A program made the position numbers and the translations under genes. A model generated the notes under the pieces. It made no database searches and had not been told where the DNA came from. It saw only the letters and a list, made by a program, of their open reading frames with translations. Of a stretch of DNA of 64,000 nucleotides, positions 54,784 through 64,000 are shown one piece after another. Each line of letters opens with the position of its first letter. Position 1 is the first letter of the stretch. This DNA is from Crambe crambe (lineage: Eukaryota > Porifera > Demospongiae > Poecilosclerida > Crambeidae): NCBI GenBank assembly GCA_963924555.1, contig OZ004585.1:5655488-5719487 (forward strand). The letters run 5' to 3'.

Positions 54784-55968
54784 ATGTCTAGAAATGCACC
54801 CTCAAAGTCCCACAGCAAGAGGCTTCGAACCGCTAATACGGACAATGACAATGATGGTGGCTCAGGGAGAGAGCAAGAAGAAACACCTACCGTATCAGCA
54901 AATATGCCCAACACACAAGCAGGGGCGCCACAGGACCAGCTTACCGTGATGCTGCAGTGGATGCAGCTACAGGAGGAGAGAAGAAGAGAAGAGGACAGAG
55001 CCAGGGAAGACAGAATGCAGCAGACATTCATGGCAATGTTGAATGCTCAGGCCGAGAGAGAGGCCACAAGAGCTCAAGCTGAGGTGGAATGCAGAAGATA
55101 TGAAGAGGAACAGAAACGTTTAGCTGAGCAGATCCGCCACCAGGAGGAGAAAGAAAGAGAAGATAGGCAAAGACAAGCTGAGACCAGGAAAGCAGAGGAA
55201 AGGCAAATAGAAATCAGACAGAGAGATGCTCCAAAGATGACACCAATGAAGGAGGACAGTGATGTAGAAGATTTCTTGGGAGAATTTGAAATACACATGG
55301 AGGATCTCAGAATGCCAGTTGATCGATGGATGACCTATTTACAGCCACTGCTGACGTCCAATGCAAGGGATGCCATAGCCATTCTATCTTCGGAAGAGAG
55401 AACAGACTATGGAAAAGTCAAGACCAGTATCCTGGAGTCCTGTGGAATCAGGCAGGGAAGGCTGGGAGATAGATTTTGGAGAGCAACAAAGCCGAAAGGA
55501 ACCAGCTATGTGAGCACGATACCTAAGTGGGCCAGACTCTATACACGTTATGTGGGAGAGACATCTTCATTTGAAGAAGTACGTGATGCAATGCTGAGGG
55601 AGAAGTTGCTCCAGACACTACCTCCTGCGGCAGCAACACATGTAAGAGATAAAAATCCAACTACTGTGAAGGAAGCTGCAATCATGGCTGACAGATTTTT
55701 TGAAGATAGGCAAAGCTATCCTGAACATCCCAGATGGCAGAGGAAATTGTTTCTACCGAAACAGCAGGACAAGCCTTCTCGACCAGCCATTACTGAGGGA
55801 GACAAGACAGACCTACTCACTACACAAACAGAAAAGCCGGGCCAACTCACCCCCAGTTCAGCACAAGGAAAGAAGACAACAGAGAGATTAAAGGGCCCCC
55901 AGTACTACCATTGTCATGAGTGGGGGGCACATTGCAGCAAAGTGTCCAAAGAAGGTTTTGGAGGTTAA
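54784..55968 (+). pseudogene. Gmr1-like Gag
   Basis: 394-codon frame. N-terminal Gln/Glu/Arg coiled coil (residues ~50-150), then a capsid-like region (DVEDFLGEFEIHMEDLRMPV, FWRATKPKGTSYV, ETSSFEEVRDAMLREKLLQT). It ends in a zinc-knuckle region whose first Cys is replaced by Tyr (YYHCHEWG). At the G-run 55920-55925 the frame slips, and the rest of the knuckle (GHIAAKC) is read in the next frame. One extra G explains this; it may be a real mutation, an assembly error, or programmed. Confidence 0.8.
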
Positions 55969-56857
55969 CGAAAAAAGTTTGATCAAGAGAGAAGCTGAAC
56001 TGCCTTATGTAGTATCAGGACTTATTGAGGGCAAGGAGTATGCAAATTTGATCTTGGACTGTGCAGCCCAGGTTTCCGTGATGCAACCACAGGCAGTGCC
56101 AGCTGAGTGCTATACAGGAAAACAGAGACGAGTGACAGGAGTCCTGGGGATACCAAAGAGCTACCCCACAGCTAACCTCACTATCCAAATTGGAGAGCAA
56201 ACAGCCAAGATGGAAGTACTTGTAGGACGACAAGACTCCAACATGCTCATTGGGAGAGATCTGCCCTTCTTCAATGTTTTAGTGGAGACTGCTAGCAGGA
56301 GAAGAGAGGCAGCTGCAGTGCAACTTGTTTCAACCAGAGCACAATCTAGGAGGTTAGCTGAGCAAGAGATCCAGGATGACAGAGACTCGCAGAACTCTGG
56401 AACCACTCCTACACCCCCGACAGATGATAAAAATGATGAAGACCCCAGTCCAGGACTAGACCTCTTTGACGACAGTCTCTTTAGTACACCTAGAGAACCT
56501 AGGCGGAAGAAGACTAAATCCCAGAAGAGACTCCATGCCAAGACCTTTCAGATAACCAGCAGACCGGAGGACCCAATGGAGAGCATTTCCCGTGAAGATC
56601 TGAAGAAGGCCCAGACAGAAGATCAAACTCTCAGCACACTTTGGGATCAAGCCAAGTCGGAGGCGGACTCCCAGTTTGTCATCAATAATGGTATCCTTTT
56701 ACACACCAGCCAAACTTTGGAAGGAGAGACGCTCACTCAGGTAGTGGTCCCCACACAGTACAGACAGTGGATCCTCATCAGATACCGATGTCAGGCCACT
56801 TGGGTGAGAAAAAGACAGAGGCAAAAATACTCCAGCAGTTCTTCTGGCCGAAGCTAG
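55916..56857 (+). pseudogene. Gmr1-like protease region
   Basis: The frame continues the knuckle (GHIAAKCPKK) into an aspartic protease: LILDCAAQVSVM replaces the usual DTGA-type active site (DCAA here), with the LIGRDLPFF flap-end motif. A Pro/Asp-rich linker (TPTPPTDDKNDEDPSPGLD) and an integrase N-terminal start (VVPTQYRQWIL) follow. The frame is lost at about 56780, where the integrase frame takes over. Confidence 0.75.
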
Positions 56858-58602
56858 GAGCTGATGTGACCAACCTGTGCAAGTCGTGTCCAGAATGCCA
56901 AAAAAACAGCAAGAAGAATAGAAAGGAGGCCCCCCTGATTCCCCTTCCTTTGATTGACCAACCATTTGCGAGAGTAGCCATGGACATTGTAGGCCCCCTA
57001 AAAAGAACAGCAAGTGGAAATAAGTACATACTAACACTCATGGATTTTGCAACTCGTTACCCAGAAGCCATACCTCTCAAGAAGATTGACACCAGGACAG
57101 TAGCAGAGGCATTGTGCCAGGTTTTTTCAAGGTTGGGTATTCCGGAAGAGATGCTAAGTGACCAAGGTTCCAACTTCATGTCATCGGTAATGGCAGCAGT
57201 ATTCGACCTTTTGAAGATCAAGCACATCCGAACCTCACCATATCATCCCCAGACAGACGGCATGCTGGAACGTTTCCATGCTACGCTGAAGGCCATGCTT
57301 AGGAAGACTTGTCCAGAGCCTAAAGATTGGGACACCTGGCTTCCTTACATATGCTTTGCATATTGTGATGTACCTCACTCAGCCACAGGGTTCAGTCCAT
57401 TTGAATTGCTGTATGGCCGGCATGTTTGTGGACCGTTAACCATAGTCAGGGAGCAGTGGACTGGCAAGTCCTCAACCCCCCAATCTATCGTCTCCTTTGT
57501 GCTGCGCCTCCAAGAACGACTACTGAAGATGGCAGCATTGGCCAGGGAACAGGAAAGCAAGGCCAAGAAGCAGAGCAAACACTGGTATGACAAGAAAGCA
57601 AGAGAGAGATCATTCGAAGTGGGTTCTCAAGTCCTGGCACTGATCCCAGATGAGACAGATAATCTCACAGCACAGTGGCATGGACCGTACACCGTACTAG
57701 AAAAGGTCTCGCCAGTGTCATACAGAATTGAAACACCTGAGAGAAGGAAGAAGGTCCGCCAGTGTCATATCAACATATTAAAAGAGTGGACGACACCAGC
57801 AAGTATCCTTACTGTGATGTGTGCTCAAGAAATGGAAGAAGAAGATGGTGAGCTTGAGTTGTGCACACTGGAAATGGACAAGCAAGAAGACTCGGTGATT
57901 AACCCAGACCTCCAAACCAAGCAGAAACAGGACCTACAGGCGTTGCTGATTGACCTGAGCAAGACTCTAGACAACAAGCCTGGACGGACATCATTAGCAG
58001 TTCACAAGATCAGAACTGGAGAAGCCCAACCTATTCACCAGCACCCATACAGAGTGCCAACAGCTTGGCAAGAAGAGGTACGTCAAGAGATTCAGACCAT
58101 GTTAGACTTGGATGTAATAGAGCCATCTGAGAGCCCATGGGCCTCACCAATTGTAACAGTCAGGAAGAAGGACGGCTCGCTTAGACTATGCATTGACTAC
58201 AGAAAACTCGATGCAGTGACTCAAGATGATACTTACCAGATGCCCAGAGTAGAGGAGCTGATCGAGAAGCTAGGAGATGCTACTTACATCACAACACTAG
58301 ACCTCACTAAGGGTTACTACCAGGTACCGGTAGCCCAGGAAGATCGAGAAAAGACAGCTTTTACTACTCCTTTCGGAAAGTACAGATTTAAGACTATGCC
58401 ATTTGGTCTGAAAGGGGCCCCAAGCACGTTTCAACGTCTGATGGACAGGGTCCTCAGTGGTTGTCATGAGTATGCAGCAGCCTACTTAGACGACATTATA
58501 ATCTTCAGTACATCATGGGAAAACCATCTAACCCACATTAGGGATGTCTTCAGCAAGTTAGCAGACTGTAAAGAAGAAAAAATGTCAATTTGCCATGGCT
58601 GA
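56767..58602 (+). pseudogene. Gmr1-like integrase followed by reverse transcriptase
   Basis: 611-codon frame. Integrase: PMSGHLGEKKTEAKI and CKSCPECQKN (HHCC finger), then MDIVGPL (Asp 1), LSDQGSNFMS (Asp 2), PQTDGMLERFHATLK (Glu), and a GPY/F-type tail (WHGPYTVLEKV). RT then follows in the same frame: DVIEPSESPWASPIV, VRKKDGSLRLCIDYRKLD, TTLDLTKGYYQVPV, FGLKGAPSTFQRLMD and AAYLDDIIIFS. Catalytic residues are intact. Ends by frameshift at about 58565. Domain order is opposite to ordinary gypsy. Confidence 0.9.
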
Positions 58603-59320
58603 GTGTTCATTTTTGGGACATGTTGTTGGCAAAGGTACAGTCAAGCCAGAGACAGGGAAGATCAAAGCAGCACAGAACTTTTTGGTGCCAAAGACTAAGA
58701 AAGATATACGAGCCTTTCTCGGTTTGGTAGGATACTACCGCCGCTTTATCCCCAACTTTGCAGAGAAGTCAGCATGCTTATCTGACCTAACAAAGAACCA
58801 GTCTCCAAACAAGGTCCTGTGGAGACCAGAGCATCAAAGACCATTTGAAAGCTTGAAGGAAAGTTTACAGTTGGAGCCAATCCTGAGATGCCCTAACCAC
58901 TCCAAAACATTTTGGGTTCAAACAGATGCTTCCGCCCGTGGAGTAGGGGCCGTGTTGAGCCAGATAGGTGATGATGGCTTGGATTACCCTATCGCCTTCT
59001 TTTCGAGGAAGTTACTCCCCAGGGAAGTCAACTATTTAACCACAGAAAAAGAATGCCTGGCCATAGTGAATTCTCTAAAACACTTCGAAGTATATCTCCT
59101 TGGAAGACACTTCAAAATACAGGCATCATGGAGCACTACGCTACCTCGACAAAATGAGAAACTCTAATGGCCGACTCACTCGATGGGCCTTGTCCCTGCA
59201 ACCATTCAGCTTTGATGTGATACATCGGCCAGGAACAGCTCATGGGAATGCAGATGGCCTGTCACGTCAGAGTTGGGAAGACCACGAGGAGATCTTCACT
59301 CCAAAAGAAGAAGAGGGGAG
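58565..59320 (+). pseudogene. Gmr1-like RT thumb and RNase H
   Basis: 58595-59167: ECSFLGHVVGKGTVKPE, IRAFLGLVGYYRRFIPNF, then RNase H with VQTDASARGVGAVLSQ (Asp) and TTEKECLAIV (Glu). A small deletion near 59117-59122 shifts the frame. 59130-59320 continues with GALRYLDKMR, RWALSLQPFSFDVIHRPG and the NADGLSRQ end of RNase H. Confidence 0.85.
59301..59320 (+). other. Polypurine tract
   Basis: CCAAAAGAAGAAGAGGGGAG immediately before the 3' LTR. Confidence 0.8.
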
Positions 59321-59611
59321 TGTTAGAGGATGACACCCTCTAACAGTGGACCCAGTGCTACTAGAACTTCAAACACTGATTTTGCATACACAATTAAAAC
59401 TCTATCAGCACCTTATTGACACACTTTAATCTTCACATACTTGACTCTGAGATCATTAGTCTAGGTAAAAGACTTTGATATAGTTGGTCCTTTCAGTCTG
59501 GACTGTTTTTGATTCTGATTAAAGTGATTCTTTTCTGATTCTCTTGTTTGGCGCCAGGCGTCTGGGTAGAACCTATTCGTCAGGGTTATATTGTGCGGAG
59601 ACAATCTAACA
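59321..59611 (+). repeat. 3' LTR of Gmr1-like element
   Basis: Differs from the 5' LTR at three positions (ACCGA/ACTGA, TTAGG/TTAGT, GGCAT/GGCGT). Confidence 0.9.
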
Positions 59612-60040
59612 AGGTCATAGGACTGTATAAACTAAAAACTCTTCTTTCTCTTCTACCCTTACTCTACATATTCTCAGAAGGCTACAGTGAATCATTACAT
59701 CTACACAGTAGAAAGGAAAATGTTCAAAAATTAAAAATTCATTCGCTAACATAAGAAAAAACAACATCTAAAATTGACTTTTGTTCAGTTTGTTCATAAT
59801 AATCGGAGAGTGTGCTAGCACTCTCTAAGTAAGGATAGTAGGTCAAAGATCATAAGGCTGCATAAACTAAAGACTCTTCTTTCTCTTCTACACTTACTCT
59901 ACAGGTTCTTAAAAGGCTACAATGAATCATTACATCTACACAGAAGAGAGAAGAATGTTCAAAAATCTAAAATTCATTCACTAACATAAGAAAAAAAACA
60001 AGTTCTAAAATGACTTTTCTTCTGGTTGTTCATAATCTAA
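59612..60040 (+). repeat. Tandem ~240-bp MITE-like units
   Basis: Unit 1 (54352-54400 plus 59617-59802) and unit 2 (59803-60040) share AACTCTTCTTTCTCTTCTAC and GAATCATTACATCTACACAG. Unit 2 starts with a left-end hairpin (TCGGAGAGTGTGCTAGCACT) and AAGTAAGGATAG. Confidence 0.65.
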
Positions 60041-60111
60041 TAATAGCTAATAATAAAATAATAATTATAATAAATAAGATCGATGCACTGACTTACTGGC
60101 TCCTGTGTTGA

Positions 60112-60349
60112 CTTTATCGCACATTTGCACATTAAAGCGCACTAAATCGCGATAATAAACGACAATAAACGGCGCGTGTAGACGTTATTTTATGTGAGAT
60201 TATTGCACCTTTTTATGCGGAATTATACAATAAAGCACGCTTTAACGCGTATCTCCAAACACACAAACGCGAAGCTCGATGTATTATTGCAATTTACGCA
60301 CTTTAGCACATCATACGTACATGTAATTGCGCGCTGAATTCTATACGGG
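60112..60349. mobile_element. CG-rich element with CCCGTA right end
   Basis: The inverted right end reads CCCGTATAGAATTCAGCGCG. The interior has many GCGC and CGCG words, like 27608 and 31840. Left end undefined. Confidence 0.5.
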
Positions 60350-61047
60350 CTATAGTCATCAAGATTCTATTCAGGCCATCTGTTAGAGCAGCACCTATAG
60401 AGGCTGATCTTTTGCTACTACAATTTCGCCATTTTTTTGGAAGCCACGCATGTGCTCTAAGGGGTGGGGCCACGTAGAAGTAAGGTGCGAGTTTAGCTTC
60501 GTTTAGCTAGCTATTTGTTCTGGTCATTCCTCAGCATAGATTTTCATCCTACATAGACAGTACTTAGCTGTATGCGGTTTGCTCATTTCACCATGCCAGT
60601 GCCTCCAACCTGTCAGTGTAAACTTTGATTTCAGGCTCCTATTTTGCTAGATAAGCTAGCTCTTCAGTTTGATGGTGTTCCAGGCACTCCTCAGTATAGA
60701 TGCTCATCCTACATGGCTGTAGTAGTCTGTTCACTTCTCCATGCTAGTGTACACGCTTCCAATCTGTGAAGTTTAATTTAGTACAAAACGCTCCCATGTA
60801 TGAATTTCAGCCATTTTGAAAGTAATAGCTATATAAATTGAAAATTCTTCGGACAAATTTCAGTAGGAAGCAATATGGTTAGAGGCTCTGCCATGCACAT
60901 GTCATTTACATTGCTGTCGCTGTCAAGTTTGATATTGAATAATAATACATAAGTTCATAATCTTTGATCACCAGCGCTATGTACTGAAGATAAAAGATAG
61001 GTTATGTCATGAATTTCTATATCTAATCACAAAGAAAAAGAATGGAA
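60350..61047. other. No gene seen
   Basis: Contains an old two-copy repeat (60505-60620 and 60655-60770: CATTCCTCAGCATAGAT / CACTCCTCAGTATAGAT, CATCCTACAT). No coding signal. Confidence 0.4.
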
Positions 61048-61489
61048 ACAAGTGAGTACAAAAAAATTCTTCTAAATAAAAGTGAAGTAAGGATAGGCAT
61101 GAAATTTAGCTATTTCACTCCCCCTTCAGCAACAAGTGAGTCAAGTAACCCCTTACCTGTACCCATCACCAAACTCAAGAACCACAGCAGTAGAGTCTTA
61201 CCTGTACCCATCTCCAAACTCAAGAACCACAGCAATAATATTATTGCAAAACTACTATTCCTACTTCACTCCTAGGCCTCCTAATTTCAATCACCACACC
61301 CATTTAGGAGGCCTAGGAGTGAAGTAGGAATAGTAGTTTTGTAGTATTGCTATGGTTCTTGAGTTTGGAGATGGGTACGGGTAAGGGGTTACTTGACTCA
61401 CTTGTTGCTAAAGGGGGAGTGAAGTAGAATAATGCAGCGCCTATCCGTACTTCACTTTTTATTTAGAAGAAATTTTTGCACTCACTTGT
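61048..61489. mobile_element. MITE family 4 palindrome
   Basis: ACAAGTGAGTACAAAAAAAT ... inverted ACAAGTGAGTGCAAAAATT. Arms carry TTCTAAATAAAAGTGAAGTA and AGGATAGGC. The left arm has an internal 50-bp duplication (TACCTGTACCCATC repeated). Confidence 0.75.
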
Positions 61490-61615
61490 AATAATAATTA
61501 ATAAGATCAGCGTACTGACTTACTGGCTGCAGCTATGACATTGTTATCGTTGCAATCTGCTCGAGCGCTACTCACAGGCATCCTTTTGCTATTTGTTTCA
61601 ACTAAGCTTGTACTA

Positions 61616-62429
61616 GCGTAGGCTACCGATTATCAACCGGCACCTATTGTCGGCCGTTTTAGCACCTATTATCAACTACTTAGTATACGGAGAGTCTACA
61701 GTAGTAAACGGAGTCTAAGAAATGGCTACATTGAAAAATATATGAGGAAAGCTTAAAGCTCTAGAGAGAAAACAGGACTTCAGCAGCAAGTATTTATCGA
61801 CTGCAGTATGAAAGTAAGTTACTAGCTCACGTTACTCATCGCCATTGGCTCCGGAAGATCGCTAAAAGCTACGAAAGCTATCGACTTAGAGTCGAATTTG
61901 GTGCTTGTTTAGTGAGGACTGTATGGATAGATTATAACTTAATTCTGTAGGAATGTGTAACACAGACCAATGAAGACTGTGTCCGAAAAGTATCACCTGA
62001 ATCCAGCGAAAAGGAAAGCTTCTGCAGCTGTTCCATTCCACTGTTAAATTGTGAAGCAGTTTATGATCGTTCATTTTTTATATAATTTGTTATGATGATG
62101 TATTTTATAGCATAAAATAGTATAACAGTATCTTTTTAAGGGGCCTAACATGCAGTGGAGCAAAACTGAAAGAAAGAATGGAATAGATGATGATTGATAT
62201 TATGATTTTCAACGGGTGGTCGAAAATAGTTGATAAATGATTTCACACTTGACATAGTTGATTCAGCATAGCAAAATTTCTATCCAATTGAGGGAAGAAT
62301 AATTCATATGACGTTATAGAGGATGAAATTATCCTTCCTATGTTGTTGTTTGTTTGAGACTTTAACGACCATCGGTGAAGGAGATATGGTACGAGGAATA
62401 ACTTCTGGTCGATAATCGGTAGGCTACGC
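61616..62429 (+). mobile_element. Element family B, complete copy 1
   Basis: Ends GCGTAGGCTACCGATTATC and, inverted, GCGTAGCCTACCGATTATC; TA at 61614-61615 and 62430-62431. 814 bp, non-coding. Confidence 0.75.
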
Positions 62430-62788
62430 TATACAAAATCAGCACTATCGATACCATGAGGAAAGCTAGCTAAAATTCTCCGCCATATTGAGACACCTGC
62501 GTGCACGTGCAAAGGGTTAGCGCGTCCCAGGGGAGCTGCATGTGCGAAAACACTTAGCTAGCTGGCCTGCACGGCCCGCTCAACTAAGTTTGAGGGTGTG
62601 TACAGTGTGCGTTATTTTGAGTATAATTTTAGATGTCAAGCTAGCTAGCTAAAGCTCTTAGCTAACTAGAACTGAAGTCAGAACCAGTTTCTACAGCCCT
62701 GTAGCTACTGTGTCACTGCTCATTTGCACTGCAGATGCTCATCCCCATACTCTCCTCCTGAAATTTTGTTTAATGGATTGTCTATTTA
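62430..62788. other. No gene seen between two inverted family B copies
   Basis: Contains AGCT tetranucleotide runs near 62640 and the inverted match to 49285-49330. Confidence 0.4.
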
Positions 62789-63600
62789 GCGTAAGTCCTC
62801 GACTATCGGCCATACTTTGCCCCTCGCACCATATTTCCCTCATCGATGGTCGTCAAAGTCTCAAACAACAACCATAGGAAAGATCAATTCATCCTCTATA
62901 ACGTCTTATAAATTATTTTCCTCACAATTGGATAGAAATTTCGGTATGCTGAATCTACTACGTCAACTAAAAAATCATTGATCGACCACCGACACCAATT
63001 TTCGGCCACCCGTTGAAAATCATAATATCAATCATCATCTGTTCCATTCTTTTCTTTCACTTTTGCTCCACTACATGTTAGGGCCCTTAAAAAGATACTT
63101 TTAGCTATAAGATACATCATCTTAACAAATTATATAAAAAATGAACGAAGCATTTCTACCATAAACTGCTTCATAATTTAACAGTGGAATGGAACTGCTG
63201 CAGAAGCTCTCCTTTTCGTTGGATTCAGATGATACTTCTCGGACACAGTCTTCATTGGTCTGTGTTCCATATTCCTACAGAATCCAGTCATAATCTATCG
63301 TACAGTCCTCACTAAAGAATCACCAACTTTGACTTTAAGTCGATAGCTTTCGTACTTTTAAGCGATCATCCAGAGCCATGGCGATGAGCTAGTAATGCTG
63401 CAGTTGATAAATACATGCTATTGAAGTCCTGCTTTCTCTCTAGAGCTTGTAAGTTTTTCCCATATATTTTTCAATGCAGCCATTTTCTTAGACTCCGTTT
63501 ACGTTTGTTTACTACCGTAGACTTTCCGTATACTAAATAGCCGATAATTGGTGCTGCGACGGTCGACAATTGATGCTGGTCGATAATTGAGGACTTACGC
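62789..63600 (-). mobile_element. Element family B, complete copy 2 (inverted)
   Basis: Ends GCGTAAGTCCTCGACTATC and, inverted, GCGTAAGTCCTCAATTATC; TA at 62787-62788 and 63601-63602. The interior is the reverse complement of copy 1. Confidence 0.75.
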
Positions 63601-63624
63601 TACAAAGAAAAAGAATGGAAACGA

Positions 63625-64000
63625 GTGCAAAAAAATTTCTTCTAAATTAAAAGTGAAGTAGAGATAGCCATAAATTTAGCTGCATTCCTATCACTCCTAG
63701 CACTCCCCCTTCAGTAACAAGTGAGTCAAGTAACCCCTTATCCATATCCATCACCAAACTCAAGAACCACAGCAATAATATTACAAAACTACTATTCCTA
63801 CTTCACTCCTAGGCCTCCTAAATGGGTGTGGTTATTGAAATTAGGAGGCCTAGGAAAGAATATAGCTGTGGTTCTTGAGTTTGGTGATGGGTACGGGTAA
63901 GGACTCACTTGTTGCTGAAGGGGGAGTGAAGAGTAGGGATTAAAGTTGGGTGATATAGGCGTGGTTATTGAAATTAGAGTGATAGGAATGCAGCTAAATT
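63625..64000. mobile_element. MITE family 4, cut by window end
   Basis: Starts ACGAGTGCAAAAAAATTTC, then TGAAGTAGAGATAGCC. Second arm runs off the window; the last bases (GTGATAGGAATGCAGCTAAA) are the complement of 63670-63696. Confidence 0.65.

Larger units (their letters stand above)
54401..59611 (+). mobile_element. Gmr1-like Ty3/gypsy retrotransposon
   Basis: LTRs 54401-54691 and 59321-59611, 291 bp each with three differences. AGGTC duplicated at 54396-54400 and 59612-59616. Coding order Gag, protease, integrase, RT, RNase H. Integrase before RT inside a gypsy-type polyprotein is the Gmr1 arrangement (established for that group). A polypurine tract (59301-59320) abuts the 3' LTR. Several frameshifts. 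Confidence 0.9.

Noticed and set aside
1-64000. CRISPR arrays, rRNA genes, bacterial operons
   Set aside because: No regularly spaced identical repeats with unique spacers, no rRNA-like blocks; introns and transposon types show a eukaryotic nuclear genome.

Overview
This is eukaryotic DNA, AT-rich, with GT-AG introns and a very dense load of transposable elements. Death-domain exons, BEL/Pao and Ty3/gypsy retrotransposons, an AcademH-type transposon, pogo-like and hAT-like elements and hundreds-of-bp palindromic MITEs point to a metazoan. My guess is an early-branching marine invertebrate such as a demosponge (Amphimedon-like); that is inference, not proof. No rRNA, CRISPR or bacterial-style operon is visible. 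Host coding sequence is sparse and split into small exons.

Left part (1-24 kb). A probable host gene on + is represented by small phase 1-1 linker exons (156-221, 13366-13443, 20199-20240, 20410-20478, 21642-21710) and a terminal exon (23820-23896). Its introns are filled by a decayed gypsy element (856-3524), hAT and pogo relics (5.1-6.6 kb), and several families of MITEs. The MITEs share one design: a terminal hairpin followed by a GTAGGG-type box at each end.

Middle (23.3-32 kb). A minisatellite lies on both sides of a pogo-like transposase locus whose C-terminus carries a PHD-like zinc finger. Next comes a complete-ended AcademH-type transposon (26980-31564). It has about 86-bp inverted repeats, a 9-bp target duplication, a RecQ-like helicase on + and a DUF6589-type transposase on -, meeting tail to tail. 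Both genes carry stops, and the helicase is broken by a nested 460-bp element.

32-54 kb. Three death-domain exons on + (32786-33085, 45428-45700, 52189-52446) are all phase 1-1. The first two lie in a duplicated segment. One copy was later split by a BEL/Pao element (39284-45239, 5-bp duplication CAAAT, tRNA-Tyr primer site), the other by about 3 kb of MITEs. A pogo-like transposon (46456-48741) encodes a DDE transposase on + and a separate HIRAN-domain protein on -, both inside its inverted repeats. A hAT-like transposase (49840-51350) is interrupted by a MITE, which gives the empty target site.

54-64 kb. A young Ty3/gypsy element (54401-59611; 291-bp LTRs with three differences, 5-bp duplication AGGTC) has integrase before reverse transcriptase, the Gmr1 arrangement. 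The end of the window holds more MITEs, including an inverted pair of TA-flanked elements whose terminal repeats match within a copy but differ between copies.

Almost every transposon gene here is visibly broken. The HIRAN reading frame and the death-domain exons are the main intact coding units.
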